Under the pieces are notes generated by a model. That model was given only the letters and a program-made list of their open reading frames with translations, made no database searches and was not told where the DNA came from. From assembly GCF_048128805.1 (NCBI RefSeq), contig NC_136003.1, positions 23,402,840 to 23,466,839 of the forward strand: a stretch of DNA of 64,000 nucleotides, read 5' to 3'. Numbering within the stretch: the stretch's first letter is position 1; each line of letters starts with the position of its first letter. A program made the translations under genes and the position numbers. The stretch comes from Centroberyx gerrardi. Its lineage: Eukaryota; Chordata; Actinopteri; Beryciformes; Berycidae. Shown piece after piece: positions 12,601-26,107 of this stretch.

Positions 12601-13832
12601 AACCTTTACCCGGTTGTGAAATTTCACATGTTCTAGCCAACACTGTGATGGGAGGTGCAAGGAAGCACACCTAGGTGTTTGTGTTTCAATCAGCAGGATA
12701 CAAACAGCTTACTCACTAACTACCGCAGACCAAGTGATTCCTGTCATCACACATGAAGGCAGGCAGAGAGTTTTCTACACCAGATTAGTAAACTTAATGT
12801 TAAATTGTTTGCTTGTCTGATTAGGTATGAAAACAAGTAGAGTCAAAAGTTCTTAACAAAGACATTTAAGCACCGTCACAAAATGAATGCAGTTGCAGTT
12901 TCAAAGTGTAATCAACGGACTTTTTGTCAAAGGATCCTCAAAAAAGTGAGGCCATTATTTTTGGTATTATGATGTATTATGATGCTTGCATGACATACAG
13001 AATATCCTCTTATGGGATTAAAGACAGAACAGGCCTTTTAAATTAAACTCTCCGCTTTCAGAAATGGGCGAGAACCAGTCAAAACAAACCTAAAATTCTT
13101 AACTGCTTATGCATCAATGTCAGCTTTCTGCACCCGCTGGCTGTCATTACATGGGTGACAGACAAGACACTCCATGGCTTTTCATTTAGTGTCTCCCCCC
13201 CAGGGTGAAACCCACAAGTGTGGAGAGACCAGTGTGACTCACACCGAGACAGACACAAGTCATGTGGGACTGTTTTTTGTTTTGTAAACAGGAGTTGACA
13301 GACATTTGGATACTGGAATCTTTATCTCTGGTAGCTGATCAGCCGCAGCAACAGCCTCCAGTCATGTTTCAGCTCCAGCCCCCCTGGCAGGTGGCGGAGC
13401 AGGGGCGTAACGCTCGCGTGGTGCTGCAGCGTCCCGCCAAGATAACCATCTCTCCAGTTAGATGTTGGCTTGTAGTCTCTCACCTGCCGTCACTCCACAC
13501 ACACGCAGAACCACCACACAGTAAGGCTGCACCGCTCAAATCATTCCACTGTTAAGATCTGAACCACAGACACTGGACAGTCATTCGGAAATGGCTACAC
13601 ACACTAGAGAGAGAGACACACCACTACACTGGCCTTTTATTAAAACTCAGATGTCGATCATTCAGTGTCAACCACATCTGATAATGATATGGAAATGATG
13701 CGGTTTGTTTTATTTCACAAATGATCAAGACTGCACTGGTTTTCTATGGAAAGCCCTTATCCTGATGTGGTTTGAATGCAACATTTTGATCGGAGTCCAT
13801 ATAAGTACACATAAATATATTTTTATTATTTT

Positions 13833-13866
<34 letters not shown>

Positions 13867-13907
13867 GGTATTATTAGTAGTAGGAGTAGTAGTAGTAGTA
13901 GTAGTAT
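13833..13907 (+). repeat. Imperfect (AGT)n microsatellite
   Basis: About 25 trinucleotide units with ATT, GGT and AGG interruptions. It creates artificial poly-Ser or poly-Leu/Ile open frames. Confidence 0.9.
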
Positions 13908-13916
13908 CATCCCAGG

Positions 13917-14165
13917 TTTCAATAGAGAGTGTTAGTGTCCCATGATGGTCTAAATGCTGTTTCAGAGGATTTTCCACCGTGCCACGAATACATTTCTGAG
14001 GGAACACTGAATACTTTTTATTAATGTTTTGTTTTTTTGTTTTTTTCATCAAAATGGCATATCGGCACAAAATATCAGCAGTTTCAATACAAAAATATTG
14101 GTACCTGTATTAGTCTTCCACAGCCCATATCGGTTGAACCGTAGCAGGCCCATAGCTGAAGATCC
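13917..14165 (+). repeat. Dispersed repeat, copy 1
   Basis: The copy shares ordered blocks with 41987-42125: GTTTCAATNGAGAG, TTAGTGTC, GAATACA with TTCTG, GGGAA and ACACT, and CACAAAATATCAGC. Copy 1 carries extra sequence, including TCGGCACAAAATATCAGC and CATATCGG. The family is not known. It may be a nonautonomous DNA transposon. Confidence 0.5.
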
Positions 14166-15180
14166 ATCACTAAAGCCTTGCATGGGAGACAAATTACTCG
14201 AGCAAACATCCACACCACAAACCATAATCATAGCTTTGCCTTGCTGAAATGTACAGTGGGAAAAGCTGCAAGCTTTTATGTGTCTAAATCTCATGTTCAA
14301 ACACTGTCAGCCATCACATGCCCACTCCCACTTTCTTCTCTCACTGGTGACTCATAAAATGTTGCCAATAAATCTATATAGAGGGTTCAAATCATATATT
14401 ATATGAAACAGACCTATCAAAGCAATCCTAGTGCTGACCTTACTCATTTATTTAGTGATAAATGGTTGATGAACACTCCTTATTCAGCTTGCTAACAAGA
14501 GGAAGAGAGAGATCCCTCCTTTGGCACTGCACCCATGGGAAAAGAAGAAACGCGGCTTAAGTATAAAACTCTCGTATTATTAACTTGGCAAGCTGTGAAT
14601 GTGCACACAGTAATCGTATCAGGAGCAGCTTGATCTTTTACTACAAAAAAGAAAGGTCTTGCATGAATAACAAATCATAGTGTTGGTGTAATCTGATTCT
14701 TAGCTCAGGCTCTTAACACTGTCACTTGTCTGTGACCTTCGCCTCAACATAATTTGACTCATAACTGAAGGAATGGAATATAGCACTGAGTTTGAACTGC
14801 TTTGTTTTTATTTTCTGGGAAATGTATACCACACTGTCACATCTCTGTACAGCTTCAACTGAATGACAATTGTTATTCATGTGATTACTGTTCTTCTGGT
14901 GGTTTTCCACTGTTTATTTTCTCTTGTCTGCTATTGCAGTTATGCCCGTTGCCATATCCACAGTTGAAGAATAATAAATACAGTCTGACTGAGCCAACGC
15001 TTTTAAGTGAGCGCCATTAGCATTTCAATTTACACAGCGGGCTCGGGCCAACTTTTCAGCCTCACACAGGGAGACAGTTTGGCCGCTGCTTTGCTAAGAG
15101 GATCGGGCTTTGACAAAGAAGAGGAAGTGCTTGGGCACTGCCATTTAAATTTAGATTTTTAATGGTTGCATTAGCATAAC

Positions 15181-15425
15181 GGGTGGTACGGTGGTTCAGT
15201 GGCTGGCATGGTAAGAAGGATCTGGGTTTCTGTGTGGAGTTTGCAGTTTTCCTCTCACACTCCAAAGACATGCAGGTCAGGTCGATTGGTGACTCTAAAT
15301 TAGCCTGTAGGTATAAATGTGAGTGTGTGTGTCTATCTGTGTTGCCCTGGCAACCTGTCCAGAGTGTTTCCCTGTCTTCTGCCCAGTGCATGCTGGGATA
15401 TGTTCCAGGTCCCCGTAACCCAACG
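15181..15425 (+). mobile_element. Degenerate SINE with tRNA-like head
   Basis: It begins GGGTGGTACGGTGGTTCAGT and continues with GTGTGGAGTTTGCAG, TCCAAAGACATGCAGGT, TTGGTGACTCTAAATTAGCC, GCAACCTGTCCAGAGTGT and TGCTGGGATATGTTCCAG. These are diverged versions of a SINE consensus I recall as very common in fish. No clear target-site duplication is visible. It lies just beyond the predicted lfng mRNA end. Confidence 0.7.
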
Positions 15426-15607
15426 GTAGAGAAAATCAAAGACCAAAGAAACACCAGATTTTCTATTTGACTAAACCTGAAATTTCATCAAAACGCTGAA
15501 TAAGTGAAACTGATTTTGTAGTTCATTAAATGTAACCCCATGCACTTGAAATAAAGTCAAATAAAAAGATGGACACACATTGTAGCGTTTCTCAGTGGTT
15601 ATGCAAC

Positions 15608-15613
15608 TTTATT
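15608..15613 (-). promoter_or_regulatory. lfng: Poly(A) signal AATAAA for lfng
   Basis: The + strand reads TTTATT, which is AATAAA on the minus strand, about 1570 bp after the lfng stop and just before the SINE at 15181-15425. Confidence 0.55.
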
Positions 15614-15670
15614 CAAAGGTTTGGGTCCCACTGTGGTTCCCACGGTAATAATACCAGGATCAGATCATAA

Positions 15671-15678
15671 TCCCTGAG
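15671..15678 (-). promoter_or_regulatory. miR-125 seed 8-mer in lfng 3' UTR
   Basis: The minus strand reads CTCAGGGA, a perfect 8-mer target (seed positions 2-8 plus A) for miR-125a/b, whose 5' end is UCCCUGAG. It is the only such match I saw in the predicted 3' UTR. Regulation of Lfng by miR-125a-5p in the vertebrate segmentation clock has been reported. Confidence 0.5.
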
Positions 15679-17180
15679 AAGACAGTATTGGAATGAACTG
15701 TTTGAACCCTCCAGATACTGGAGAATAAACGCACAGCCATTTAGCACAGTTCAAAGCAGTACAAAATCATGTCAAGGTCATCAAAAGCGTATGTAAACCA
15801 CATGGGGAAATTACATTCTAAACATATACAATCGCTACAAATTTAAACAAAGGCACAGTACACAATACTGTAATCAAGATGTACAGTCTTACCCAATGTG
15901 GGTCAGAGACACCAGAGGGGGGAAAACCTCTGTGTGGAAACACTGATGTTGCTCTTGGTAAGTTCTCACCTCACAGGCTTCAACAGCAACTCTCCAGTAT
16001 TTTGTGTAAATGAGAAACATTCATGTTGATAATAACAAGGAACAAGGAAACAAGAAGCTCATCAGTCTGTTTTGTGCAAACTATTATAGACTGTGGCTCA
16101 TATTACACATGCGGTTATTATTTGCCATTGATTCAAAACAGTTTTAAATTTTGGGTTTTCTTCAAATGGCACGCATCCAAGTTAAAAGTAATTCTGCTGT
16201 TGAGCTTGTTGAGGTGAGATTCTTCACAGGAGCAAACAACAGTTCATTTGAAACTCAGCTGTGCAATTTTCAAACAAAAAACTTTTTGAAGCAAGTCAAA
16301 AGTTGATTGTAACCCCAAATCAATATCTCCGCCAAATATTATTTTTTCCCTGATTGTAACAAATGCAAGGAGCGTTATTAAATACATTAGAGTGAAGAGA
16401 TATTGACTCTCTGAGGGGTCGTCAGTTGGCTTTGACACAGATCTGAAGCATGTCACCAAAGGACGTAAATTCAGTCAGTTCATCTAAAATATCACAAGGG
16501 AAAGTGCTTTGTCCTGATAAACCTCAGATTAGATTACCCAAGGATGCATTTGGAAAACTGCCTACTGCCAGCTCAAGTTGTGAGAGTAGTAACACTGACA
16601 CATACCGTTAACTTAAAAGCACAATAACATCTTCATATTATAGAATTTGTCCGGAGTCATCTGAATTAAAAGATCAAAAGAAACAACAAAAATGTCTAAA
16701 AGTAAATTATGCTGGAAATGCCAATTATTTGTGATAAAAGCCAAAGAGCCTATAAAGTTAGACCTGAATGGCTTTCCATTTGTGAAAAGGTAAAAACTAA
16801 AAACAGAAATCAAAGAAATTATTACTGTAAAGCTGGCAAAAAGGCTTGAATATATGACAATACATTCTATGAGAATTGCAGATACATTTACAAGCAACAT
16901 ATACATCACAAAGCTCAACTGATTGCCTGCAAAGCTTAATGCTGAAAGCTACTTCCTGCCAGGAGCTTGGCCCCCTGCCATACGGGACAGGGTCCAGGCA
17001 CCAGACAGGAAGGAAGTGTCCCAAAGCGGGCCGCACAGCAGCCCAGTAAAACTATTAAAGACCGTGCGCCACTGCAGCAAAAATACAGCGGCCGCACGGT
17101 CTAATACCAAACACTGGTCCCCACGAGCCTTTCAGATACCGAGGCACGACGGGGACGAGGATGAGAAAGGAGCGGTCGCC

Positions 17181-20100
17181 CTAAAAGGCAACCTGAGGGG
17201 GGCACCAGGGGGTGTCTGGATACAGCAGACAGTGCACAGACTTGAACCTGAAAGAGAAAGACGGAGAGAGATGGGAGTTAGATTTAGATTTGTTGAAAGG
17301 TGTTAAAACTGTGCACCAAATCTGCACTGGTATTGCAACAGTGATCTCTCACCTTGATGGATCCTCCTCCACTGGAAAAGCCCCTTTCATATTGATGATA
17401 TTCCTTTTGTTTTCAAACATCCCATAACTCAATGTGATCTAGGGGAAGAATGCCAGGGAAACACATGAGCAACACGCAAAAAACACTTCCAATGTCTTAC
17501 AACTAAAACCTTCTCACATGCCACACCATGCTCACACTATCACTGGTATCCTGCACAAACTCTCACCTGCTTGTGGATCTCAGATCTCGACACTTGTTGC
17601 AGGTTCTCCAGGTGGGAGTGGAAGAGGTTGCTGCGGGTCAGAGGAACCCCCAGCACCGACTCAATGATGTAGCCGATGGTGCAGTCATCAGGCAGACGAA
17701 TCTTCTCTGCTGTGTTCATGAAGTGGCCGCCGCTGAGGAGACGGGACATATACAGAGCCTGGTCAGTGTATGGAGAGCTTTCAGGTGGTGTAACACACCC
17801 TCTGGCGGCCATAGTGGAGGTCAGTGGTTGCGAACAGCTGGTTGCATTTTCCAAACGTACAACTTGTCCGTCTCAACACAATTCAATAGACATGAATAAT
17901 TTCTGTGCTGTTTTTAACCGGGAACTAAGTAAAGACTAGGACTAAAGGGGCTAGGACTGAAGACAAGACAGTTGTCTGTGTCACACAACCTAAATTTTGA
18001 AACAAATCTACCTCATCAGATTATTCACATTTCCTATTACATTACTTAATTGTCCGACAGCCACACCATGACAATCTTTTTCAGGTATCTCCTTTTTCTC
18101 ACCCTGTTGTTAGCCTATAATTAGTCATTATTTGCACACAGCCACTTTTCCACTAGACCTCCATGATGGCACCAGCCGAGATGCAACTGCAAAGTCTCAA
18201 TGACACTCTGCAGTTCAACAATAATACATGAGTGTTGCTGATGGTTACTGTATCTCACCTGGCCCATGGGCTCATCTTCAGCGCTAGACCCCGGCTCACG
18301 CAGAAGCCTGCCCCTCCAGTAGCAAACCAGAAGTTGACTGGTCTCTACAGGAAGAAACAGAAAAGCTTGTTAGCGTATTATCTAACATACGTCCAGGAAG
18401 TAGAGTCTTGAAAATATTACATGAACAAAAAAAAAAAACAGAAAACATTCGTCCACGCACCATCTTGTTGTCCCCCAGCCTCTCTGTGGCCTCTATGGGC
18501 CGGTCCAGGCTGGGTTTACCGATGTACATGTCCTGGGTGTGGGGGTACTGGGACAGGTGCTTCACCAGCGTCCGCACGTTCACATAGTTGTCATCGTCTA
18601 CATGACAGAACCACCTGAGAAGCAGAAATATTGTTAGAATTTGAGGTATTCAAACTGATAAAACAATCACCACTGAAAAAAAACAGCTGTGTCCTGTGTG
18701 AAACCAAGAGCGGTAGCACTTACTTTTTCCCAGACTCTATGAACTTGTCGTACTCCACCGCCATCTTGCAAGACAGAGCTTGTCGGCTGTGGGCTGCAGA
18801 ACAGTTGGTGTTGATGGCATGGCTCCCTGTGGCATGAATGAGAGGAAATAGGGAGTTAAGACAGATAGCATCATCTATGCACCCTGGGTATTTTAATACC
18901 GTCTTCCACAGAGAGCACTTAGTTCATAACAGAATTTTTATGGCCTTTAAAATATATTTTGGTTCCTCACATCTTAGTTCCTCACACATATTTTGGTTCA
19001 CACAAACTGGCCCTTTTATAATAAAACAATTCCAACTTCTGTTCCTAAAATAAAATGTTCCCTCATAAAACTTACCAATTTTCTTTTTTAGCTCCTCATC
19101 TTCTCCATCTGTGAAGATGTAAGTCTGTAAACAAACAAGGGAAATTACAGATAAGTCCACTTGATCATTAAATCCATGAAATCAAAACCACCCTGGTTGA
19201 TCGTGTGAAGAGGTAACACAATCAACCAAATTCCACACTGTGTCCCGAGTCCTTGTCCCTTATTTCCAACTTGGTGTGATTAGCATCCATCAACAGGCTT
19301 TTATGCAGTGGAAAACACATTGAGTTAAACAACCCCCTGCTCTAATAAAGGCCTTTTGTCCCATGTTTCACTCTCTCCATGGCAACTATGCAGCCCCCCC
19401 CAAAGCATCCCAGACATAGAACAAAGGGGGAGGCAGACTGTCCACCCCCACACACACCCCACCCTTGTATCCCACCCCCTGGCTAAGCCCCTTGTTCCGC
19501 TGGACCCTCTGCCTAGCTTCAACGTGTTCAATACAACTAAAACAGCAGCATGCAGGTACCATGCCAGAGTTGCAGTAAACACAGAACCAAAACCACCAGC
19601 ACAATCTTCTGTTTCCATAGTGATATTATGACTGACAGAGTAAAGAATTGATTATGGCACTATGATGTTTGGATGCTAAAAGAATCGAACCACAAGGCTG
19701 CAGGCTCTTGTTAACAGTAGCATTTACTAACAAAAGGAGTTAACAACAAAGGGCGTCTTGCAGCGGCACACTTTAAAGAGCAGGTAAGGATTAGGTGCCC
19801 TTTTATGACGGCTCAGACTGAGCAGGTGCAAGGTGCTGCGCCTCAGACAGAACAGTGCTGATGAAAAGGCCGCCGGCCCCGGGCCTTGTAACCGCCATCG
19901 GTCTGTTTACTCTTCACCTCAGGTGAGGCAGCACCTGCCGATCAGCACGCTACCTTATCTACGCCACGTGTCTCAACACGCCAGGTCATGGTGCCACTGA
20001 CAGTCCCCTGTGCTTGTATACTTAAGAGCGCTTTCTGACAACTAACCCACGCTCCCTGTAATTGATTGCCCTGCTGCCGAGCAACAGCAATTTGTGATCT

Positions 20101-23100
20101 GCATCTTAACAGCCAGCTGAGTTTACACCAGAATGAAAAGACCTCTGATTCTCTGTGAACCCTACTCCTGCCTCCTGTCTATTCCTGCACAAGGCATGGC
20201 CGCTTGAATTGTTTGTGGAACAAACTCTGAGCAGATGTTGTGCGATGCTAGGGCCATGAGCCGGTATTTGTTTAAGGAAGGGTGGTGGTTTCACTGGTAA
20301 AGGGATCAGAGGCTGGCGCTGTTTGCTTTAAAGCCCATTGAATAGACAGCCTAATCATTGAGGCAGCTGCCAGAGCTGCCAGGGCACTGACAGAAAGAGA
20401 ATGAGGGGAGGGAGGGAGGAAGGAGAGGAAGGGGGTGGGGGGGATGGGGTGGAATCTCACTGCTGATTAGTAAATTGAAATCCGTGTGTGGCCATTCACC
20501 CCCACTTCACCCCCCCCACCCCCCCTGCCGCATACTCAGCCAGGCCCTCTTGAATAGAACAATGCTGTGAGTTTTCATGCTGGGTAAAGTCTCCACTGGG
20601 TAAATTCTAAATATGTTTGCCAGCATTTGCATACAGCTGCAGGAGTTAACTAAAGAGAAGCCTCCTGGGGGAAAACGCTTTTTTTTTTCTGTCTTTGTCT
20701 CTTAACTGAAACTTAAAAGAACAGTAACTTTCACGGAATACTAATTCATACTCTCTGGGATGATTTTTTTTTTTTAAAAGATGCCGTCTGTGTGAACCAG
20801 AGATAAGAGATGAGAGAGGGCATGGGGTGAGGAGAGGAGGGAGATGAGAAGCTGCACTCCTGACCACAGGAAGGCCTGGCACAGCCCCGTCTGAGCTGAA
20901 TGTGGTGCCTGGCTGGCTGTCTTCAGCTCCACGGGAAGGAAGGGCACTAGGCTCCCCTCCTTCCATCAACAGCCGCCTCCACCCAGCCTTCTTCCCCCTT
21001 TCTGTCCCAGACATGCAGTTCACAAAGTAGAAAAGTTTTACGGGGCTTCTTAACTGGGACGAAGGATTTGTAGAACAGCTTATGGGGGAGCTGGAACCAT
21101 TACAGCAAGGTAAAGGTAGTCGCAGTAAAAAAGGTGACAAAAGTCTGACAATAGCAAAATCTGGCGGACTGCAGGGGCTTTTCTAGCTCTTTGCATTCTC
21201 TTGTGCCAAAAGTAGCTTCTATAACAGTGAAATTGAACGTTTGGTAATTTTTCTGGGTACCCCCTAACACTTTGAGATCTACAGGCGTAAATTATGTTAA
21301 CTACAGAACTCACAGGTTATCTCTTCACACCTCACCACCTTTTGACCAGCTGCACATAGATCGACTCCTTCATAGTGAAGCCATTTGATTAACTCAACCA
21401 TGGTGCCAAGTATTTTTCCAACTGCTAGCCATACAGGCGCTCATTGTTGGGAGTTCTGGCTAATTATCGTACTCTCAATTAGGAATGGAATGCATGGCAC
21501 ACCACCATGGAGATGTTGGTGCCAGCTGTCCAGACATGACCAAAATCAATTAAAGCTCCGATAAAGGCAGTTGTGTGGCATTTATACAAATCAGTCTAGG
21601 GAAGGGAGGGAGAGGGGGGTCTGGCTCCTCTAGCTATATATAGGATTTTGACTTTTGAACTTATGTTTTTGATGCTATGGTTTGTCATTTGTAGCAGACC
21701 TTCTAGAGAAGGGAATGCTGTGGTACATTTTGTTCTTATTGTCTTGAGGCCCTTCTCACAAAGAAGCTACATTGTTCCAGGGGATGATTGGTGAAACACT
21801 AGAAAACAGGAAGAGGTATATGAAAAAAATGTGACATAATGACTAGTTGTGAAAAGGAGCATACAATGTAAGATTTAAAAAAAGTCAATTCACAAATACA
21901 TATTGGGTTTGTCTTGTGTCAGCCACAATGGGTAACCATTTCCATAAACATACCAAGTCTGGGAATCAAAAACAATTTAAGTAAAATCTACTGTTTTTAT
22001 TCTGAATGGGCCCATTTAACAGGAGCCAGATGGGGGAGGCCACAAGCACTTTTGTGTCAGCGCAGTTATCACACAGATGATCTAGCCTCTTTGTTCAAGT
22101 GTAAATGGCATGTGATAGCAAGTCCATCTGCATATATAAAGAGCAGGCCGTGCCCTCAGAGAACCAACTTTGAGTGGAAAAGTAAAAGCTTTAAAAGTGA
22201 AAAACTTTGCCTGGTGCACACACAGCTATCCACAAGAGGTTTAAAGAATACTTTTGGCCCCCTTGTTCACCAAGTGTATAGCTACATGAGTGATCTAAGC
22301 TCCGCAGGTGTTCATCAGCTGAGAGTGAGAATCAGACCTGAAAGTGGAGGATGACCATATGTAGGCTATGTGGTGGGAATTCCCTGCATCATATGGCTGG
22401 CATTAAGGCCATCTTTTGTTCCGTCTCTCCTGACCACCTGGCACCCTTCCTCCAGGAACTCCCTCTTGCATTGTGGGCTCAGTCTGTGCTTTATGTCTGC
22501 CCAGCCTCCCACCAGCTGCCTGCCTGAGCCCTGCTGTTAACTCTGTAGGATGGGTTAACATCCCAGCATCATCCACTACAGCAAGTACAATCAATTACCA
22601 TATAAGCTGCTGTTCTGTGGGGCCAGTCTCTTGAACGATGCAAGTAATCCTCATCCTGTCTGATCAAACATCAGGGCATGAGTGACAGTGGAGGAGGTGA
22701 GCGTGTGTGACAGTCAGAGAGTATATTCTTATCTATTCTTATGCCAGTTTGCATGGCATCAAGCACAGCTCTCAACCTCTTCACCACACAAAGAGAAGAA
22801 ACACTCCTCTCTCTCACCAAGCTTGCAAATTCCAGAGACAGCAGCGTTTGGCATAGAATGGAGGCGAGGTTTCTAAAAAATGTGGCTAAAGATTGTGTGA
22901 TAATGTCCGAGGCAAATTAAATTGACTTATGGGAAACTACGCGTGACAACTCTGGGTGCTGGGTAAAATCACTTTGACTAGCCACTGTTTTCACTAGACT
23001 ATAGCTGCGAGTGCCTTTGTGCACCCTCTAAAAAGGAGCTTGGTTCTCAAGGCCACATTTTCATACTCAGCGTGCTATTCCCAGCACAAACTTGCCTATA

Positions 23101-24217
23101 GATGCACCCCTTTGTCCCAGGCATCCCCTTAACGAAGCCCCCGTTTTCCCATCCCTCGGTAGCTTGACCCAGACTCAGCTCCCACGTTCCCATGGAGAGA
23201 GTGAGACAAGGGGCTGGGAAAGCTTTTCTTCCCCCTTCAGAAAGACGCTTTGTTAGTCCTGGAAGGGGGACAGCACTGGAGTCGCTGCTGTGAAGCATCC
23301 ATTGCACCAGGGCATTCACAGGGACACCCAAAAGAGGAGGGATAATAGAAAGAGGGGAGAGAGGGGGGCCCGAAAAGAGGGAGAAGAGGGAGTCCTGAAA
23401 CTGCTCCCTCCGTTCTCAGGGGCATCACTCAAAGGAGAATAAAAAGTGACAGAGCCGAGGAAATTCAGCATGGTTTAGAAGGGGCTGTGTGGCCATTTCA
23501 GGGTGTCATCATGGTAACAAAAGGGGAACAATACCACACTGTACGCAGCTATCATACAGACATCACCTGCAAGTGTACACTGGCTTATTGTTCTGCACAA
23601 TAGGACAGGGTCAGCGACAATGACATCAGTTCAGAGACTAACAATTGCATAGAGAACCAAGGGGATCTAGACTTACACATTCATTCTATAACAGTGTAAG
23701 TTTTCACCCGTGTGCATTTATGTAACATTAAAAAGTTCAATTCCAATTAAATTCAAAGCATGAATCATATCAAGAACGGATTTTAGTATTTTGGATTCAC
23801 CTGCTGCATGTTTCTTGAGATCCAGGTGTCCAGAAGGAGGTTCAGTCTGGGCTGGTGGAACTTCTTGGTGGTCTTCACGGCGATGAAGATGTCACTGGCG
23901 CTGATGTCCTCGGCCGGCGGCGCGTCTGTGGCGGACGCCGAGGACCGTGCGGGCTTCTCCACGTCTCTCCGTCCGCGGGTCAGCTTGGTGAAGTACGCGG
24001 AGAATCCTTTCTTCACCTGCGGCTGTGCGCTCCCGGGAGGCGCGTCCTCCTGCGCGCCGTCCGGACCTTGGAGAGAGCGCGTCCGCCTGTCCTCCTCACT
24101 TGGCCCCGCATCCACCTGAACCCGGTGATGCTGCACCGCGACCAGGACCAACAAAAGGCAGAGAAATGCTGTGCAGGCTACAGAGATAGCTGTCTTCTTT
24201 CCATTATTTTTCAACAT
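17181..24217 (-). CDS. lfng: Lunatic fringe, O-fucosylpeptide 3-beta-N-acetylglucosaminyltransferase
   Basis: Fringe is a Golgi enzyme that adds GlcNAc to O-fucose on Notch EGF repeats and so tunes Delta/Jagged signalling. Eight coding exons, read from high to low coordinate: 23801-24217, 19076-19124, 18724-18826, 18461-18614, 18259-18344, 17567-17732, 17353-17438 and 17181-17247. All have GT-AG borders and consistent phases, giving 375 aa (human LFNG is 379). The start [10 protein letters not shown] is followed by a signal-anchor at about residues 11-29. A furin-type RGRR lies at 81-84 and [13 protein letters not shown] begins the catalytic domain at about 109. The DDD metal-binding motif is at 196-198 ([11 protein letters not shown]). 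[33 protein letters not shown] and [13 protein letters not shown] follow, and the protein ends [16 protein letters not shown]. The MLKN start and the full domain point to lunatic rather than manic or radical fringe. No damage was seen. Confidence 0.95.
19125..23800 (-). other. lfng: lfng intron 1
   Basis: A 4.7 kb intron separates the signal-anchor exon from the catalytic exons. No other gene is supported. A 164-codon minus-strand frame at 20646-21140 has no motif. GC-richer patches (20.8-21.0, 22.4-22.55 and 23.05-23.45 kb) and one GTGGGAA RBPJ-like match at 22373-22379 make it a reasonable place to look for enhancers, but this is inference. Confidence 0.6.
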
Positions 24218-24408
24218 GATTAAATCTAAAAAAAATAAAAAATAAAAAAAAAAGAAATCCTAAAAACTAAGCTTTATACAGCGGCGCACGGTATTCCCAA
24301 AGCAAAGTCCATATGGTGTTTTTTTCTCAATAGAACACAAAAGGTTGTACGGTAGTCCCGTTAGGGTGCATAGCTGAGTAGCGAATAAGAAATTTGTTAC
24401 TAGGCAAA

Positions 24409-24415
24409 ATATATA
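24409..24415 (-). promoter_or_regulatory. lfng: TATA-like box of lfng
   Basis: The minus strand reads GAGCTTATATATTTTGCC about 190 bp before the ATG. GC-box-like GGGCGG motifs lie further upstream at 24435-24440 and 24485-24490 (+ strand reading). Transcription would be expected to start near 24380, giving a 5' UTR of about 165 nt. A minus-strand TTTGGGAA at about 24294-24301 is a weak RBPJ-like match in that 5' UTR. Confidence 0.45.
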
Positions 24416-24519
24416 AGCTCCCATGCTGGCCACGCCTCATGGGCGGTCATTGAAGGCTGCATGCGAGCCTGTGACGCACCAGCAGGGCGGGACTTATGGA
24501 AGACACGCCCATGACTACA

Positions 24520-24936
<417 letters not shown>

Positions 24937-25443
24937 CCCTTTACAGATAATAGTAAAAGATTGACCAAAAGCAAACAGAGCTGCAGGTGGTCACCAGGGA
25001 GGGTCTGTGTTCAAACTGCACCTGGTGAAACTCTGCATCCTCTTCACAGTCTTGTAACTTCTGGTAAAAGGTTTTCCCTATCTGAATCTGAAATCCGAAT
25101 AGAAACAGATTTTTCTTTATTTCCCAATCAGAAGTCCGTTGTTGAATTTCTGGGTGCAGATATTTGAATTGAGCCCTGTGTGGGCCGTCTGTTCACTAGA
25201 GAGGCAAACTCTATTGTTCTTCACTGACCTTGTGAGGCTCTAAACAGTTGGCCATTCCTCAACACTTGTTATTCAAATTATGGCTCTCACAACTGAGGGC
25301 CTTCTGGTGCTGGGAGCCTGACCAGAGACATGACATGAGTTCCTTTAGACCAGCATGCAGCTGGTGCCCCGACTCCCAACAGCACCCACATTTACATTTA
25401 GTCAGTTTCAAGCAATTGTCTGGTTTAACTAAGACTAACCCTA

Positions 25444-26107
25444 AGGACTATTGCAAATTTTTGGGAGTTTAACCCATTGGTCAGCTTATCCGATATATGG
25501 CAAGAGGATTGACACCAAAATCATCTCTGTGTCTCCCATTGTCTCTGTCCAGTGCGCTAACGCTTAGCATACAGCATGCTAGGTAATCATAGGCAATTTT
25601 CATTATACTAAAAGTGAGAAAATGAGAACTAGTAGCATCTCTAAGGCTGAATGGTTTAGTTAGGCTAATTTTTATGACACGTGTCTAAACCTGCTAGGTT
25701 TGTTTAGGGGACTGATAAAATTGACATAAAATTAAACAAAAAGAATGTACTTTCAATGGCAGAGGACGTCTCTTTCAGTGAGACTTCAAGCGTAACTTGT
25801 TTTGTTTAAACAAGTGAGCGTTAGTCAGAAAGTTAGCCAGAAAGCTAAAGTTTCTATGCTGTTGATTATTCACTAATGATGAAGAAGTCATGGATCTGCA
25901 GGCCATAGAATAAAAAAAAAACAACTTTGTATTACTAAAAGGTCTATCTTAATCTATCTTAACATACTGTATGCTAAAGTGTTAGCTAGCATGAACACGG
26001 CCAGAGCTACATGGAGACACAGAGATGATTTTGGTGCCTATATCCTCTTGTCAGATATTGGGTAAGTTGACCAATGGGCCAAACTCCCAAAAAGTGTGTG
26101 TTGTCCG
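25444..26107 (+). mobile_element. Long-TIR nonautonomous element, copy A
   Basis: The left arm (25444 to about 25540) and right arm (about 26010-26107) are inverted repeats of roughly 95 bp. Matching blocks include TTTTTGGGAGTTT, CCATTGGTCA and CACCAAAATCATCTCTGTGT with GTCTCC. The interior is non-coding and includes TTTCAATGGCAGA. It is homologous to 44521-45102. There is no transposase, and a target-site duplication could not be defined. Confidence 0.75.

Larger units (their letters stand above)
9681..15180. other. Intergenic spacer ttyh3-lfng
   Basis: The two genes converge here. I see no supported gene. The longest open frame (10.0-10.7 kb, + strand) overlaps two other open frames in a GC-richer patch and has no recognisable motif. 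The AGT repeat, a dispersed-repeat copy and a SINE are listed separately. A GC-richer patch at 13.33-13.47 kb could be regulatory, but nothing in the sequence proves it. Confidence 0.5.
15590..17180 (-). other. lfng: lfng 3' UTR (predicted)
   Basis: About 1.6 kb lies between the lfng stop and the minus-strand AATAAA at 15608-15613. It is AT-rich and non-coding, with many T-rich and A-rich runs. It contains one miR-125 seed match near its distal end. The length is inferred from the first good poly(A) signal. Confidence 0.6.

Noticed and set aside
13262-13555. Open frame with a GC-rich stretch at 13.33-13.47 kb
   Set aside because: No domain or convincing splice pair. More likely noncoding, possibly regulatory.
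20646-21140. 164-codon minus-strand frame inside lfng intron 1
   Set aside because: No motif, and it lies in an intron with good flanking splice sites. Likely chance.
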